64,000 nucleotides of DNA from Kosakonia oryzendophytica (lineage in GTDB: Bacteria; Pseudomonadota; Gammaproteobacteria; Enterobacterales; Enterobacteriaceae): contig NZ_FMAY01000013.1 of the NCBI RefSeq assembly GCF_900094925.1, positions 62,001 through 126,000 on the forward strand, in the 5' to 3' direction. The translations under genes were made by a program, and so were the position numbers. The notes beneath the pieces were generated by a model that made no database searches, was not told the origin of the DNA, and worked only from the letters and a program-made list of their open reading frames with translations. Positions 46,532 through 55,132 of this stretch are shown here, one piece after another. Position 1 is the first letter of the stretch; the number at the start of each line of letters is the position of its first letter.

Positions 46532-47434
46532 ATGGCTTATCAATCGCAAGACATCATCCGTCGTTCCGCGACTAACGGTTTCACCCCCGCGCCACAGGCG
46601 CGGGATCACCAGCAGGAGGTGGCGAAGCTTATCGACGTTACCACCTGCATCGGCTGTAAAGCCTGCCAGGTGGCCTGTTCTGAGTGGAACGATATTCGTG
46701 ATGAAGTGGGGCATAACGTCGGGGTGTATGACAACCCGGCAGATCTGACTGCGAAATCCTGGACCGTTATGCGCTTCTCGGAAGTAGAGCAGAACGACAA
46801 ACTGGAGTGGTTGATCCGCAAAGATGGCTGTATGCACTGCGCCGATCCTGGCTGCCTGAAGGCATGTCCTTCGGAAGGAGCTATCATTCAGTATGCCAAC
46901 GGTATCGTCGACTTCCAGTCTGAACAGTGCATTGGCTGCGGTTACTGTATCGCCGGTTGCCCGTTCGACGTACCGCGTTTAAACCCGGAAGACAATCGCG
47001 TCTACAAATGTACGCTGTGCGTTGACCGTGTCACCGTAGGCCAGGAGCCGGCGTGCGTGAAAACCTGCCCGACCGGCGCTATCCACTTTGGCTCCAAAGA
47101 GGATATGAAAACACTGGCGGGCGAACGCGTAGCGGAACTGAAAACCCGTGGTTACGATAACGCAGGTCTGTACGATCCGGCTGGCGTGGGCGGTACACAC
47201 GTTATGTACGTACTGCATCATGCCGACAAACCGAATCTGTACCACGGTTTACCAGAGAACCCGGAAATTAGCGCTACCGTGAAGTTCTGGAAAGGTATCT
47301 GGAAACCTCTTGCGGCGGTCGGTTTTGCGGCGACCTTCGCTGCCAGCATCTTCCACTATGTCGGTGTCGGTCCGAACCGCGCAGAAGAAGAAGATGACAA
47401 CCTGCATGAAGAGAAAGACGAGGTGCGCAAATGA
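46532..47434 (+). CDS. fdoH: Formate dehydrogenase-O iron-sulfur subunit
   Basis: Electron-transfer subunit with four [4Fe-4S] clusters, 300 residues. Cysteine groups: [38 protein letters not shown], and CTLCVDR with CVKTCP. A single membrane helix near residues 258-278 anchors it, with the bulk in the periplasm. Overlaps fdoI by four bases. Confidence 0.96.
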   Translation: MAYQSQDIIRRSATNGFTPAPQARDHQQEVAKLIDVTTCIGCKACQVACSEWNDIRDEVGHNVGVYDNPADLTAKSWTVMRFSEVEQNDKLEWLIRKDGCMHCADPGCLKACPSEGAIIQYANGIVDFQSEQCIGCGYCIAGCPFDVPRLNPEDNRVYKCTLCVDRVTVGQEPACVKTCPTGAIHFGSKEDMKTLAGERVAELKTRGYDNAGLYDPAGVGGTHVMYVLHHADKPNLYHGLPENPEISATVKFWKGIWKPLAAVGFAATFAASIFHYVGVGPNRAEEEDDNLHEEKDEVRK

Positions 47435-48066
47435 AAAAACGTGACACCATCGTGCGCTACACGGCACCTGAGCGTATCAACCATTGGGTCACCGCCTTCT
47501 GTTTCGTGCTGGCGGCGGTGAGTGGGCTGGGATTTTTCTTTCCCTCCTTCAATTGGTTGATGGGCATTCTCGGTACGCCGCAGCTGGCGCGCATTCTCCA
47601 TCCGTTCGTCGGCGTGGTGATGTTCGCATCGTTTATAATCATGTTTTTCCGCTACTGGCACCATAACCTCATCAATAGGGATGATATCTTTTGGGCGAAG
47701 AATATTCGTAAGATTGTCGTCAATGAGGAAGTGGGTGACACCGGGCGCTATAATTTCGGCCAGAAGTGTGTGTTCTGGGCGGCCATTATTTTCCTGGTGT
47801 TGCTGCTGGTAAGCGGCGTGGTTATCTGGCGCCCTTACTTCGCGCCAGCATTCCCGATTCCGGTGATCCGAATTGCCCTGATGGTGCATTCATTTGCCGC
47901 AGTCGCGTTAATTGTGGTTATTATGGTGCATATTTACGCCGCATTGTGGGTAAAAGGCACGATAACCGCAATGGTGGAAGGCTGGGTTACCAGCTCATGG
48001 GCAAAGAAACATCACCCGCGCTGGTACCGGGAAGTTCGCAAGACAACGGAAAAATCGACTGAATGA
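47431..48066 (+). CDS. fdoI: Formate dehydrogenase-O cytochrome b556 subunit
   Basis: Inner-membrane di-haem cytochrome b, 211 residues with four helices; haem ligands are probably His18 (ERINHWVTA), His57 (RILHPFVG) and histidines in the C-terminal helix ([20 protein letters not shown]). Passes electrons to menaquinone or ubiquinone. Overlaps fdhE by four bases. Confidence 0.95.
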   Translation: MKKRDTIVRYTAPERINHWVTAFCFVLAAVSGLGFFFPSFNWLMGILGTPQLARILHPFVGVVMFASFIIMFFRYWHHNLINRDDIFWAKNIRKIVVNEEVGDTGRYNFGQKCVFWAAIIFLVLLLVSGVVIWRPYFAPAFPIPVIRIALMVHSFAAVALIVVIMVHIYAALWVKGTITAMVEGWVTSSWAKKHHPRWYREVRKTTEKSTE

Positions 48067-48992
48067 GTATTCGCATAATCCCGCAAGATGCGCTGGAGAA
48101 GAGCGATAAACGCACGGCGGAAGTGATTCCGCCGTTATTATTCCCCAGACTGAAAAATCTCTATAACCGCCGCGCAGAACGTCTGCGTGAGTTGGCCGAG
48201 AGTAACCCGCTGGGTGATTACCTGCGCTTCGCCGCGCTGATCGCCCATGCTCAGGAAGTGGTGCTGTACGACCATCCTTTGCAGATGGACCTGACGGCGC
48301 GCATTAAAGAAGCCGCTGAACAGGGTAAGCCGCCGCTGGACATTCACGTGCTGCCGCGCGATGCGCACTGGCACAAGCTGCTGCATTCACTGATTGCTGA
48401 GCTCAAACCCGAAATGAGCGGCCCGGCGCTGGCCGTGATCGAGAATCTGGAAAAAGCCTCTGCACAAGAACTGGAAGCGATGGCCAGCGCACTGTTTGCT
48501 GCCGACTTCGCCTCAGTAAGCAGCGATAAAGCGCCCTTTATCTGGGCCGCGCTGTCGCTCTATTGGTCGCAAATGGCGACGTTGATTCCGGGTAAAGCCC
48601 GCGCTGAATATGGCGAACAGCGCCAGTTCTGCCCGGTGTGTGGTTCAATGCCGGTCTCCAGCGTTGTGCACATTGGCACGACGCAGGGTCTGCGTTACCT
48701 GCACTGCAACCTGTGCGAAACCGAATGGCATGTGGTGCGCGTGAAATGCAGCAATTGCGAGCAAACCCGTGACTTACACTACTGGTCGCTGGATAACGAA
48801 CAAGCGGCAATTAAAGCGGAAAGTTGTGGCGACTGCGGCACCTACCTGAAAATTCTCTATCAGGAAAAAGATCCAAACGTAGAGCCGGTCGCAGATGACC
48901 TGGCCTCGCTGGTGCTCGACGCTCGCATGGAGCAGGAAGGCTTTGCCCGCAGCTCCATCAACCCGTTCTTATTCCCTGGCGAAGGGGAATAA
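48063..48992 (+). CDS. fdhE: Formate dehydrogenase accessory protein FdhE
   Basis: Cytoplasmic protein needed for maturation of formate dehydrogenases N and O; 309 residues. The C-terminal half has four CxxC pairs binding iron in rubredoxin-like folds: [22 protein letters not shown] and CGDCGTY. Last gene of fdoGHI-fdhE. Confidence 0.96.
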   Translation: MSIRIIPQDALEKSDKRTAEVIPPLLFPRLKNLYNRRAERLRELAESNPLGDYLRFAALIAHAQEVVLYDHPLQMDLTARIKEAAEQGKPPLDIHVLPRDAHWHKLLHSLIAELKPEMSGPALAVIENLEKASAQELEAMASALFAADFASVSSDKAPFIWAALSLYWSQMATLIPGKARAEYGEQRQFCPVCGSMPVSSVVHIGTTQGLRYLHCNLCETEWHVVRVKCSNCEQTRDLHYWSLDNEQAAIKAESCGDCGTYLKILYQEKDPNVEPVADDLASLVLDARMEQEGFARSSINPFLFPGEGE

Positions 48993-49000
48993 AACAGCAT

Positions 49001-49027
49001 AACCCTTGCCACCTCCGGGCAAGGGTT
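49001..49027. terminator. Hairpin after fdhE
   Basis: Perfect 10-bp stem aacccttgcc / ggcaagggtt with a 7-base loop, eight bases after the fdhE stop. No T run follows, so it may be an mRNA-end structure rather than a classical terminator. Confidence 0.55.
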
Positions 49028-49159
49028 GGCTGCGCCTCGCCCTCCTCCTGTACTTCGCTTCCCGTTGCCGTTGGCACTGATTGTTAAACACCGTCCATTC
49101 CCATTTCGCTAAAACCAGGCTATAAAACTGGATATTTATACAGATAAAAGGTTATCGGA

Positions 49160-50071
49160 ATGGCACTGGAAAAGGGGATCGCCAGCCTGGTGAGCGACTT
49201 TATCGCCGCCGGTCGCCCGTCAGCGCGGGCAAAAAGTATTGATGAACGACGCGCAAGTTATATCGCCAGCACAGTACTTGCCGGAGAGACGGAAACGCGC
49301 GTACAGGTCGCAGATACGACGCTGGATGGCATAACGCTACGCGTCTTTTCTCCGCTGGATGCCAGCGAATCGCTGCCAGCTCTGATTTATTACCACGGCG
49401 GCTGCTTTATTAGCGGCGGTTTCGCCACTCACGATAATCAGCTTCGCCAACTGGCTTATTACAGCGGCTGTCGGGTCATTGCCGTTCAGTATCGCCTCGC
49501 TCCGGAGCATCCCTGGCCCGCAGCACATGACGACGCGCAAAAAGGGGCTGATGTTGTATGGAAAAATGCCGAAGCACTGAATATTAACCGGGAGAAAATC
49601 ACTCTTGCTGGCGACAGTGCCGGTGGGCATCTGGCGCTGGTTACGGCCTTGCGGTTAAAGGCGGCGGGCAACTGGCTGCCTGCACAGTTGATCCTTATTT
49701 ATCCGATGCTGGACGCTACCGCCTACTTTGATAGCTATACCTTTAATGGCATTGATTATGTGATAACCCGTGATGCCTTACTCTCAGGTTATGACATGTA
49801 TCTTGGCGACACCGACCGCTTGCAAGCGGATGTCAGTCCTTTATGGCGCGATGATTTTAAGGGTCTGCCGCCGGTACATATCATCACTGCCGAATTTGAT
49901 CCGTTATGTGATGAAGGCGAGGCGCTTTATAAACATATGACGGAACAGGGTGTCACCTGCACCGGGGTACGCTATCAGGGAGTCATTCACGGCTTCTTCC
50001 AGCTGGCAGGCATTAGCCAGGCGGCAAAAGATGTCATTAGAGATGTCGCCGCCCGCGTCGCCCGGGCATAA
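49160..50071 (+). CDS. HSL-family alpha/beta hydrolase (esterase)
   Basis: Carboxylesterase of the hormone-sensitive lipase group, 303 residues. Oxyanion motif YYHGGCF, nucleophile in AGDSAGGHLAL, probable acid Asp in EFDPLCDEGE and His in VIHGFF. The substrate is unknown. It lies 22 bases before a small NTF2-like gene on the same strand, suggesting a pair. I do not recall this pair between fdhE and fabY in E. coli K-12. Confidence 0.85.
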   Translation: MALEKGIASLVSDFIAAGRPSARAKSIDERRASYIASTVLAGETETRVQVADTTLDGITLRVFSPLDASESLPALIYYHGGCFISGGFATHDNQLRQLAYYSGCRVIAVQYRLAPEHPWPAAHDDAQKGADVVWKNAEALNINREKITLAGDSAGGHLALVTALRLKAAGNWLPAQLILIYPMLDATAYFDSYTFNGIDYVITRDALLSGYDMYLGDTDRLQADVSPLWRDDFKGLPPVHIITAEFDPLCDEGEALYKHMTEQGVTCTGVRYQGVIHGFFQLAGISQAAKDVIRDVAARVARA

Positions 50072-50093
50072 CGCCACAACACAAGGAAAGAAG

Positions 50094-50432
50094 ATGTCTG
50101 TTGTTACCCCGGTAGAAAAACAGTTTACCGCTTACAATGCGCACGATATTGACGCGTTTGCCGCATGCTTTAGTGAAGATTTTACCTCCTGGCGTATGCC
50201 ATCAGACGAACCCGCTTTGCGAGGACGTGAAGCATTACGCCACTTTTACGCACAGCATCGCTTTAACAACCCAGCCTTACGCGCTGAGCTACTGTCACGC
50301 ACCGTGATGGGCAATAAGGTCTTCGATCACGAAAAAATCTACGGCATGGGTGATGCTGTGATTGAAAATATGGCGGTTTATGAAGTGCAGGATGGGTGTA
50401 TTAAAAACGCGTGGTTTTTCTTTGCCGGGTAA
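50094..50432 (+). CDS. NTF2/SnoaL-like small protein
   Basis: A 112-residue protein with NTF2-like fold pattern: VEKQFTAYNAHDIDAFAACF with SEDF at the N-terminus, then RGREALRHFYAQHR and the C-terminal YEVQDGCIKNAWFFFAG. Such proteins include steroid isomerases, cyclases and small-molecule binders. ATG 50094 is preceded by AAGGAAAG; the frame open to 49950 overlaps the esterase and is rejected. Function unknown. Confidence 0.75.
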   Translation: MSVVTPVEKQFTAYNAHDIDAFAACFSEDFTSWRMPSDEPALRGREALRHFYAQHRFNNPALRAELLSRTVMGNKVFDHEKIYGMGDAVIENMAVYEVQDGCIKNAWFFFAG

Positions 50433-50449
50433 TGCGACAAAAGGGCAAA

Positions 50450-50469
50450 GCGCCTGTTAACACAGGCGC
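50450..50469. terminator. Convergent terminator hairpin
   Basis: gcgcctgt / acaggcgc with taac loop between the converging NTF2-like gene and fabY. The T tails are weak on both sides. Confidence 0.6.
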
Positions 50470-50478
50470 AGTATGCGC

Positions 50479-51468
50479 TTACTCTTCTTCGTTGCCACCT
50501 TCAATATACGAACCGAAAGGTTTAGCAGGCAGCACAATGTAAATGCCTTCGAAAATCGCGCCCTGCTTATCGTCGCCAAACAGTTCGACCTGCAACTGGA
50601 CACGGGCTTTACGGCCGCGCGCCAGCCTGTCGAGATCGCCGCTTAACGAGCCAAGATCGGCAATCGCACTGGGTTTGCCAGTTATCGGCGTACTGTAGCG
50701 AATGTGGGCATCGGCCAGGATAATGGTGCCACCGAGGTGGCGCTCACGCAGCATCAACCAGATAAGTCCCCATCCCGTTAGCGTTGCCAGCGAGAACAGA
50801 CTACCGGCAAACAGCGTGTGATGCGGGTTCTGGTTACCGATTTCCGGCATAGTGGTGATAAATTTCTGCCCGGTGTACTGCTGAATACGCACCCCCATCT
50901 TTTCGCTCAGCGGGATATGCTCATACCAGGCTTGTTGCAACTGCCCACACCAGTCGCCGCGATGCAAAATATCATCCAGGGTGGCGACGGGCTTGATCAT
51001 CAGAAAATGGCGCACCGGCGTGGTTTGTGGCGCGGTGATTTCACCTTCATTCACAAAACCCAGCTTTGCGAAAAACGCCACCGCATCTTCACGGGCGCTA
51101 CAGGTTACACGCTTCACCCCTTCCTGACGGGCAACCGACTCCAGCGTCATCGCCATCAATGTGCCCAACCCTTTATCCTGCACGGATGGATGCACCGCCA
51201 TAAAGCGAATCGAACCTTCGTTATCTGCATTGATATACAGCCGCCCGACGGCAACAAGGTTGCCTTCTTCATCCACAACCATCTGATGATGCGCCATCGC
51301 ATCCCAGGCATCACGCTCAGAGCCTTTCGGCTGATGCAGCGGTTTGCGCAGCATCTCCCAGCGAAAGTGGTAATAATTCTCTAACTCTTCTTCTGTTTGC
51401 GGTACGCGAAGGTGATACATAGCTGTATTCTCTCTTGTTTCCCGGGGCCACGCCGCAAGCTGGCTCAT
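50479..51468 (-). CDS. fabY: Fatty acid biosynthesis protein FabY (YiiD)
   Basis: A 329-residue two-domain protein almost colinear with E. coli YiiD/FabY. N-terminal GNAT domain ([20 protein letters not shown] about 88-107) and C-terminal hotdog thioesterase-like domain ([20 protein letters not shown]). Reported in E. coli to supply an alternative start to fatty acid synthesis; this is from memory. Overlaps dtd by four bases. Confidence 0.93.
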   Translation of the reverse strand: MSQLAAWPRETRENTAMYHLRVPQTEEELENYYHFRWEMLRKPLHQPKGSERDAWDAMAHHQMVVDEEGNLVAVGRLYINADNEGSIRFMAVHPSVQDKGLGTLMAMTLESVARQEGVKRVTCSAREDAVAFFAKLGFVNEGEITAPQTTPVRHFLMIKPVATLDDILHRGDWCGQLQQAWYEHIPLSEKMGVRIQQYTGQKFITTMPEIGNQNPHHTLFAGSLFSLATLTGWGLIWLMLRERHLGGTIILADAHIRYSTPITGKPSAIADLGSLSGDLDRLARGRKARVQLQVELFGDDKQGAIFEGIYIVLPAKPFGSYIEGGNEEE

Positions 51469-51902
51469 ACTTGCAACCAGAATGTTACGGGGCCGTCATT
51501 GACCAGTGAGACCTGCATGTCCGCAGCAAATCGTCCCGTTTGCGTTACCATCTGCTGGCTACGGCAACGTTCAACAAAGTAGTCGTAAAGCGCCTGCGCT
51601 TTTTCCGGTGCTGCGCCTCTGGAAAATCCCGGCCGCATGCCGCGTTCCGTCTCCGCCGCCAGCGTAAATTGCGACACCACCAGCACGCTTCCACCAGCCT
51701 GCTGGACATTGAGATTCATCTTCCCTTCTGCGTCGCCAAAAATGCGATACCCCAGCACACGCTCGCACAGGCGGTTCGCTTTTTGTTCATCGTCATCCTT
51801 TTCGACCCCTAACAACACCAAAAGTCCCGGGCCGATTTCACCCGTCACTTCACCCGCCACGCTAACGCTCGCACGGGAAACGCGTTGAATTAATGCAATC
51901 AT
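51465..51902 (-). CDS. dtd: D-aminoacyl-tRNA deacylase Dtd
   Basis: Removes D-amino acids and glycine from mischarged tRNA; 145 residues. Conserved SQFTLAAE and the C-terminal Gly-Pro motif [11 protein letters not shown] are intact. Four-base overlaps with yihY upstream and fabY downstream show an operon yihX-yihY-dtd-fabY. Confidence 0.96.
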   Translation of the reverse strand: MIALIQRVSRASVSVAGEVTGEIGPGLLVLLGVEKDDDEQKANRLCERVLGYRIFGDAEGKMNLNVQQAGGSVLVVSQFTLAAETERGMRPGFSRGAAPEKAQALYDYFVERCRSQQMVTQTGRFAADMQVSLVNDGPVTFWLQV

Positions 51903-52771
51903 GGTTGGTTTGCTTCTTCTTGTTGTGCTGCTTTTTTGAGTTTTCGGTATTCACCGAGAGTGACAGTTATTTCAGCGCCAAGCAAGACGATACACCAGGT
52001 CCAGTAGACCCAGAGGAACAAAATGGGGATGACAGCCAGCACGCCATAAATGAGCTGGTAAGAGGGAAACATGGCAATGTACAAGGCAAAGCATTTTTTC
52101 CCCAATTCAAACAATACCGCCGCGACAAACGCCCCGACAATCGCATCACGATTTGGTACCCGGGTGGTTGGCACAATGCTGTACAGCAGCCAAAAAGAGA
52201 GCCACGACAAAACCAGCGGGAAAATGCGCAACACGTTATCAATGACGCTGTTTAATTCACTGGCCCAGCGCAGCGACAACAGATAAGAGCTGATCGCCAG
52301 GCTGGCCCCCGCCAATAGCGGCCCAAGTGTCAGAATCATCCAGTACACCGCAAACGAATACACATGCGGGCGCACACGCGTACTGCGCCAGATTGCGTTC
52401 AGCGCGCTGTCTATGGAGTACATCAGCAGTAGCGAAGTAATAACCAGCCCACAGGCACCCACAGCAGTCATCTTGCTGGAGTTAGCAACAAACTGCTCAA
52501 TGTAGTTCTGAATCACATCCCCGGTGGTAGGAATGAAATTGGCAAAGATAAAGTGGCGCAGCTGAAGGCTAACATCTGAAAACATTGGAAATGCAGCAAA
52601 CAACGCAAAGACAACAGCAATAAAAGGCACCAGCGAGAGCAAGGAGACATAGGCGAGATTCCCCGCCAACGTCGTCATATGGTCTTCATCAATTCGCTGC
52701 CAGAGCAACTTCAACCATGACCACAGCGGGCGTGTATGATGCTTCGCCTTATGCCGGGCATTTCTCAACAT
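51899..52771 (-). CDS. yihY: YihY/BrkB-family inner-membrane protein
   Basis: UPF0761 membrane protein of 290 residues with six helices; hallmark [20 protein letters not shown] at about 34-53. Function is unsettled despite the old name ribonuclease BN. Overlaps yihX by seven bases and dtd by four. Confidence 0.93.
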   Translation of the reverse strand: MLRNARHKAKHHTRPLWSWLKLLWQRIDEDHMTTLAGNLAYVSLLSLVPFIAVVFALFAAFPMFSDVSLQLRHFIFANFIPTTGDVIQNYIEQFVANSSKMTAVGACGLVITSLLLMYSIDSALNAIWRSTRVRPHVYSFAVYWMILTLGPLLAGASLAISSYLLSLRWASELNSVIDNVLRIFPLVLSWLSFWLLYSIVPTTRVPNRDAIVGAFVAAVLFELGKKCFALYIAMFPSYQLIYGVLAVIPILFLWVYWTWCIVLLGAEITVTLGEYRKLKKAAQQEEANQP

Positions 52772-53364
52772 AGCTGCTTCGCAAAATAGTCGGGGATCGT
52801 CGCTTTACCGGTGACAAGAATACTGGTTATCCCGAGTTGATTCGCACCGGCAATATTGTCGCTATTGTCATCGAAAAAAACGGCATCGTCGGCAGAAAAA
52901 CCTTCAAGCGCCAAAACCTGCTGGTAAATACGCGCTTCCGGTTTGCGCATTCCCATATCCTGGGAGAGATAGATATGATCCGCCGCTGCACGAATTTCCG
53001 GGTATTGTTCCGGCCAGTAGGTGGTGTGCAGACGATTAGTGTTGGACAGCACCACAACCCGATGCCCCTGCGCGCGCAGTTTATGCATGATTTCAATCAC
53101 CTCCGGGCGCAAAGCTACAAACACCGCCTGCCAGCCGGTAGAGAACTGCTCGTAGCTCAAAGGAAGCGCCATCTCTTCACACATCGCTTTGGCGAAATCC
53201 TCATCACTGATCTCCCCACGCTCATGCTGATGAAACGTCTCGCCCATGTTAAAGCTCTGCTTTAACGTTGCCAGCGGTACGCGGCTGAAATCGCTCCAGG
53301 CACCTAATACCCGGTTAAAGTCGATATCGACAATCACATTACCTAAATCAAAGATATAGAGCAT
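52765..53364 (-). CDS. yihX: HAD phosphatase YihX (alpha-D-glucose-1-phosphate phosphatase)
   Basis: HAD-superfamily hydrolase, 199 residues. Nucleophile motif [13 protein letters not shown], motif II VVLSNTN, Lys in [11 protein letters not shown], and acidic motif [12 protein letters not shown]. The E. coli enzyme hydrolyses alpha-D-glucose 1-phosphate. First gene of the leftward run; beyond it the gene order departs from E. coli K-12. Confidence 0.94.
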   Translation of the reverse strand: MLYIFDLGNVIVDIDFNRVLGAWSDFSRVPLATLKQSFNMGETFHQHERGEISDEDFAKAMCEEMALPLSYEQFSTGWQAVFVALRPEVIEIMHKLRAQGHRVVVLSNTNRLHTTYWPEQYPEIRAAADHIYLSQDMGMRKPEARIYQQVLALEGFSADDAVFFDDNSDNIAGANQLGITSILVTGKATIPDYFAKQLC

Positions 53365-53457
53365 TTCTCTCTCCTTGCCAGCCGTGGAGAATTAACTGTA
53401 GCGGGAAAGGCCAGCTTTGACTATGCGCATAGTCGGACACTCAGCATATCTTCATCG

Positions 53458-53922
53458 TTACGTTTTTCGACAGTACAAAGAAGGCACATTTGAGGTAGAA
53501 AAAAGGTACGCCCCTTCATATTCCTCAATTATCAGGCTCAACGATCGTTCAGGCGTCCGGTAAAAGCCCGGCAAGGTATCTTTTATATCTGCCTCATCTG
53601 CCGTATCGGCGAACGTCTTCACAATCCGATCATTGCTTAACACGCGCGAACGCAGTTGTTGGCTGTAATGGAAATAGATACTCCGGTTAACCTCCGAAAC
53701 GTGCTGGCCAAAGAGCTTACCGGTCATTACGGCCATACCTTTACCATGACTCATGCGAAAAGAGAGCGTTCCAACAAATCGGTTTTGGCCGATATGCCAT
53801 TCAGCTGTTCCCACGCACTGCAAAGGCGGTGCGGTGAGATGAGAATACAAGAGCACACCGCTGGTTATGACGGCGGTTAATAGCGCAACAGACAGTATCA
53901 TCATGCTGAGATTTTTTTTCAT
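53458..53922 (-). CDS. FidL-like membrane protein
   Basis: A 154-residue protein with one N-terminal membrane helix (about 7-28, LSMMILSVALLTAVITSGVL) and a periplasmic domain with two cysteines (LQCVGTAEW and SLYCRKT). Size, layout and position directly after a MarT/CadC-like gene, with four-base overlap, match FidL of Salmonella pathogenicity island 3. The role is probably modulation of the regulator; not proven in any species that I know of. Confidence 0.7.
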   Translation of the reverse strand: MKKNLSMMILSVALLTAVITSGVLLYSHLTAPPLQCVGTAEWHIGQNRFVGTLSFRMSHGKGMAVMTGKLFGQHVSEVNRSIYFHYSQQLRSRVLSNDRIVKTFADTADEADIKDTLPGFYRTPERSLSLIIEEYEGAYLFSTSNVPSLYCRKT

Positions 53923-54689
53923 TGCTCACGCGTCCAAAAATAATGTGAGGAACAAAAAGCCGTCTTATCTACTCGCGCATCTTTATCGCAGGCAAACGCC
54001 ACAATACGATCGGCCTGACTGTAACCCGTTAAAAACAGGTAATCGTTATTTGCGCATAACCCTGTATTTTTATTAAGTAAATTAGTGTAGTACTCCGTAG
54101 TACGCTCATTCGCGGCGTAAAATATTCGACAGTCATTGCCTGAAGATGGGGTTGTGTTAAGAGTAAGATAATCCTTAAAAGGCATTGGCAAGTGGGCGTT
54201 ATAAAGCATCCAGCCATTTATTATGCTGAGCAGGACCAGTATCACCACACTGGCGATAAGCCAACGTGGATAGTTTTTTTTCGCGCTGATTACCGGTACC
54301 GGTTCGCTTATTTGCACGACCGGTTGCGGAACTGTGTGTATTGCTACGGTTTGTGGCGTATTGAGCACTTCAACGCTTACAGTATTTGAAAGGGTGAGTC
54401 CGCGTCGCGAAATGGTTTTGACCACATCACGAGGCAAACCAGCTACCTCCAGCGCATTACGCAGAGTAAGGATTGCCTGATAAAACGCATTAGGCGTAGT
54501 GACATCGTTTCTGTCTCCCCATCCAACCTTCATCAAATCATTTTGAGAAATCACTTCTCCAGGATGCGTTATTAGATAGAGGAAACAGAGGCTGGCCGGT
54601 AACTGCAAATGAAGAGTTCGTCCAGTCAAGCGATTCGTCAGGCTTTTACTGTCAGGGTTAAACTCCACTAAATTATTAATGAGATACAA
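53919..54689 (-). CDS. MarT/CadC-like membrane-bound transcription regulator
   Basis: A 256-residue ToxR-type regulator: winged helix (about 1-102; VEFNPDSKSLTNR, GEVISQNDLMKVGWG, RDVVKTISRRGLTL), Pro-rich linker, one membrane helix (143-163, WLIASVVILVLLSIINGWML) and a short periplasmic domain with cysteines. It starts with TTG at 54687-54689, supported by GGAAAGGA upstream. With the FidL-like gene behind it and an autotransporter divergent from it, it resembles Salmonella MarT, which activates misL. Confidence 0.82.
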   Translation of the reverse strand: MYLINNLVEFNPDSKSLTNRLTGRTLHLQLPASLCFLYLITHPGEVISQNDLMKVGWGDRNDVTTPNAFYQAILTLRNALEVAGLPRDVVKTISRRGLTLSNTVSVEVLNTPQTVAIHTVPQPVVQISEPVPVISAKKNYPRWLIASVVILVLLSIINGWMLYNAHLPMPFKDYLTLNTTPSSGNDCRIFYAANERTTEYYTNLLNKNTGLCANNDYLFLTGYSQADRIVAFACDKDARVDKTAFCSSHYFWTREQ

Positions 54690-55132
54690 TTTTTCCTTTC
54701 CTCGGCAGGGCTACCGTTTAACAATTTATCCTAAAACGGTGCAGATTAATTTTAGCAAAAAATAAAAATAATTCACCACAACTATAGGTTTAACAAACTA
54801 AGAAACTCACCAAAACCCATAAAATACAAAGAGTTAAAAATTAATTTCTTAGATGAAAATTAAAAATATTTAATAAGACTAATTGATTAAAAGATAACAT
54901 CATTTGAATTTATATTTGCTTCAGAAAAACACATAACGTGAAAAGGAGCAAGTATTAACTGAACAGATGAAAATTTTGACGTGAGTAGATACATCTTGTG
55001 ATTAGAGATTGAGGTTTAAGACGATTCAAAAGCTTATATCCTGAACCAGCCACAAAATTTATATATTTAATTTAAAAACCCACATATCAATACAAATGCG
55101 GTGGGTGTCTTATTCCCTGCGGGGAGGTAAAT
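54690..55132. other. AT-rich divergent control region
   Basis: 443 bases without a gene, strongly AT-rich, between the MarT-like regulator and the autotransporter. Probably carries both promoters and H-NS- and regulator-responsive DNA. I see no clear operator repeat. The autotransporter ribosome site GGGGAGG is at its right end. Confidence 0.6.
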
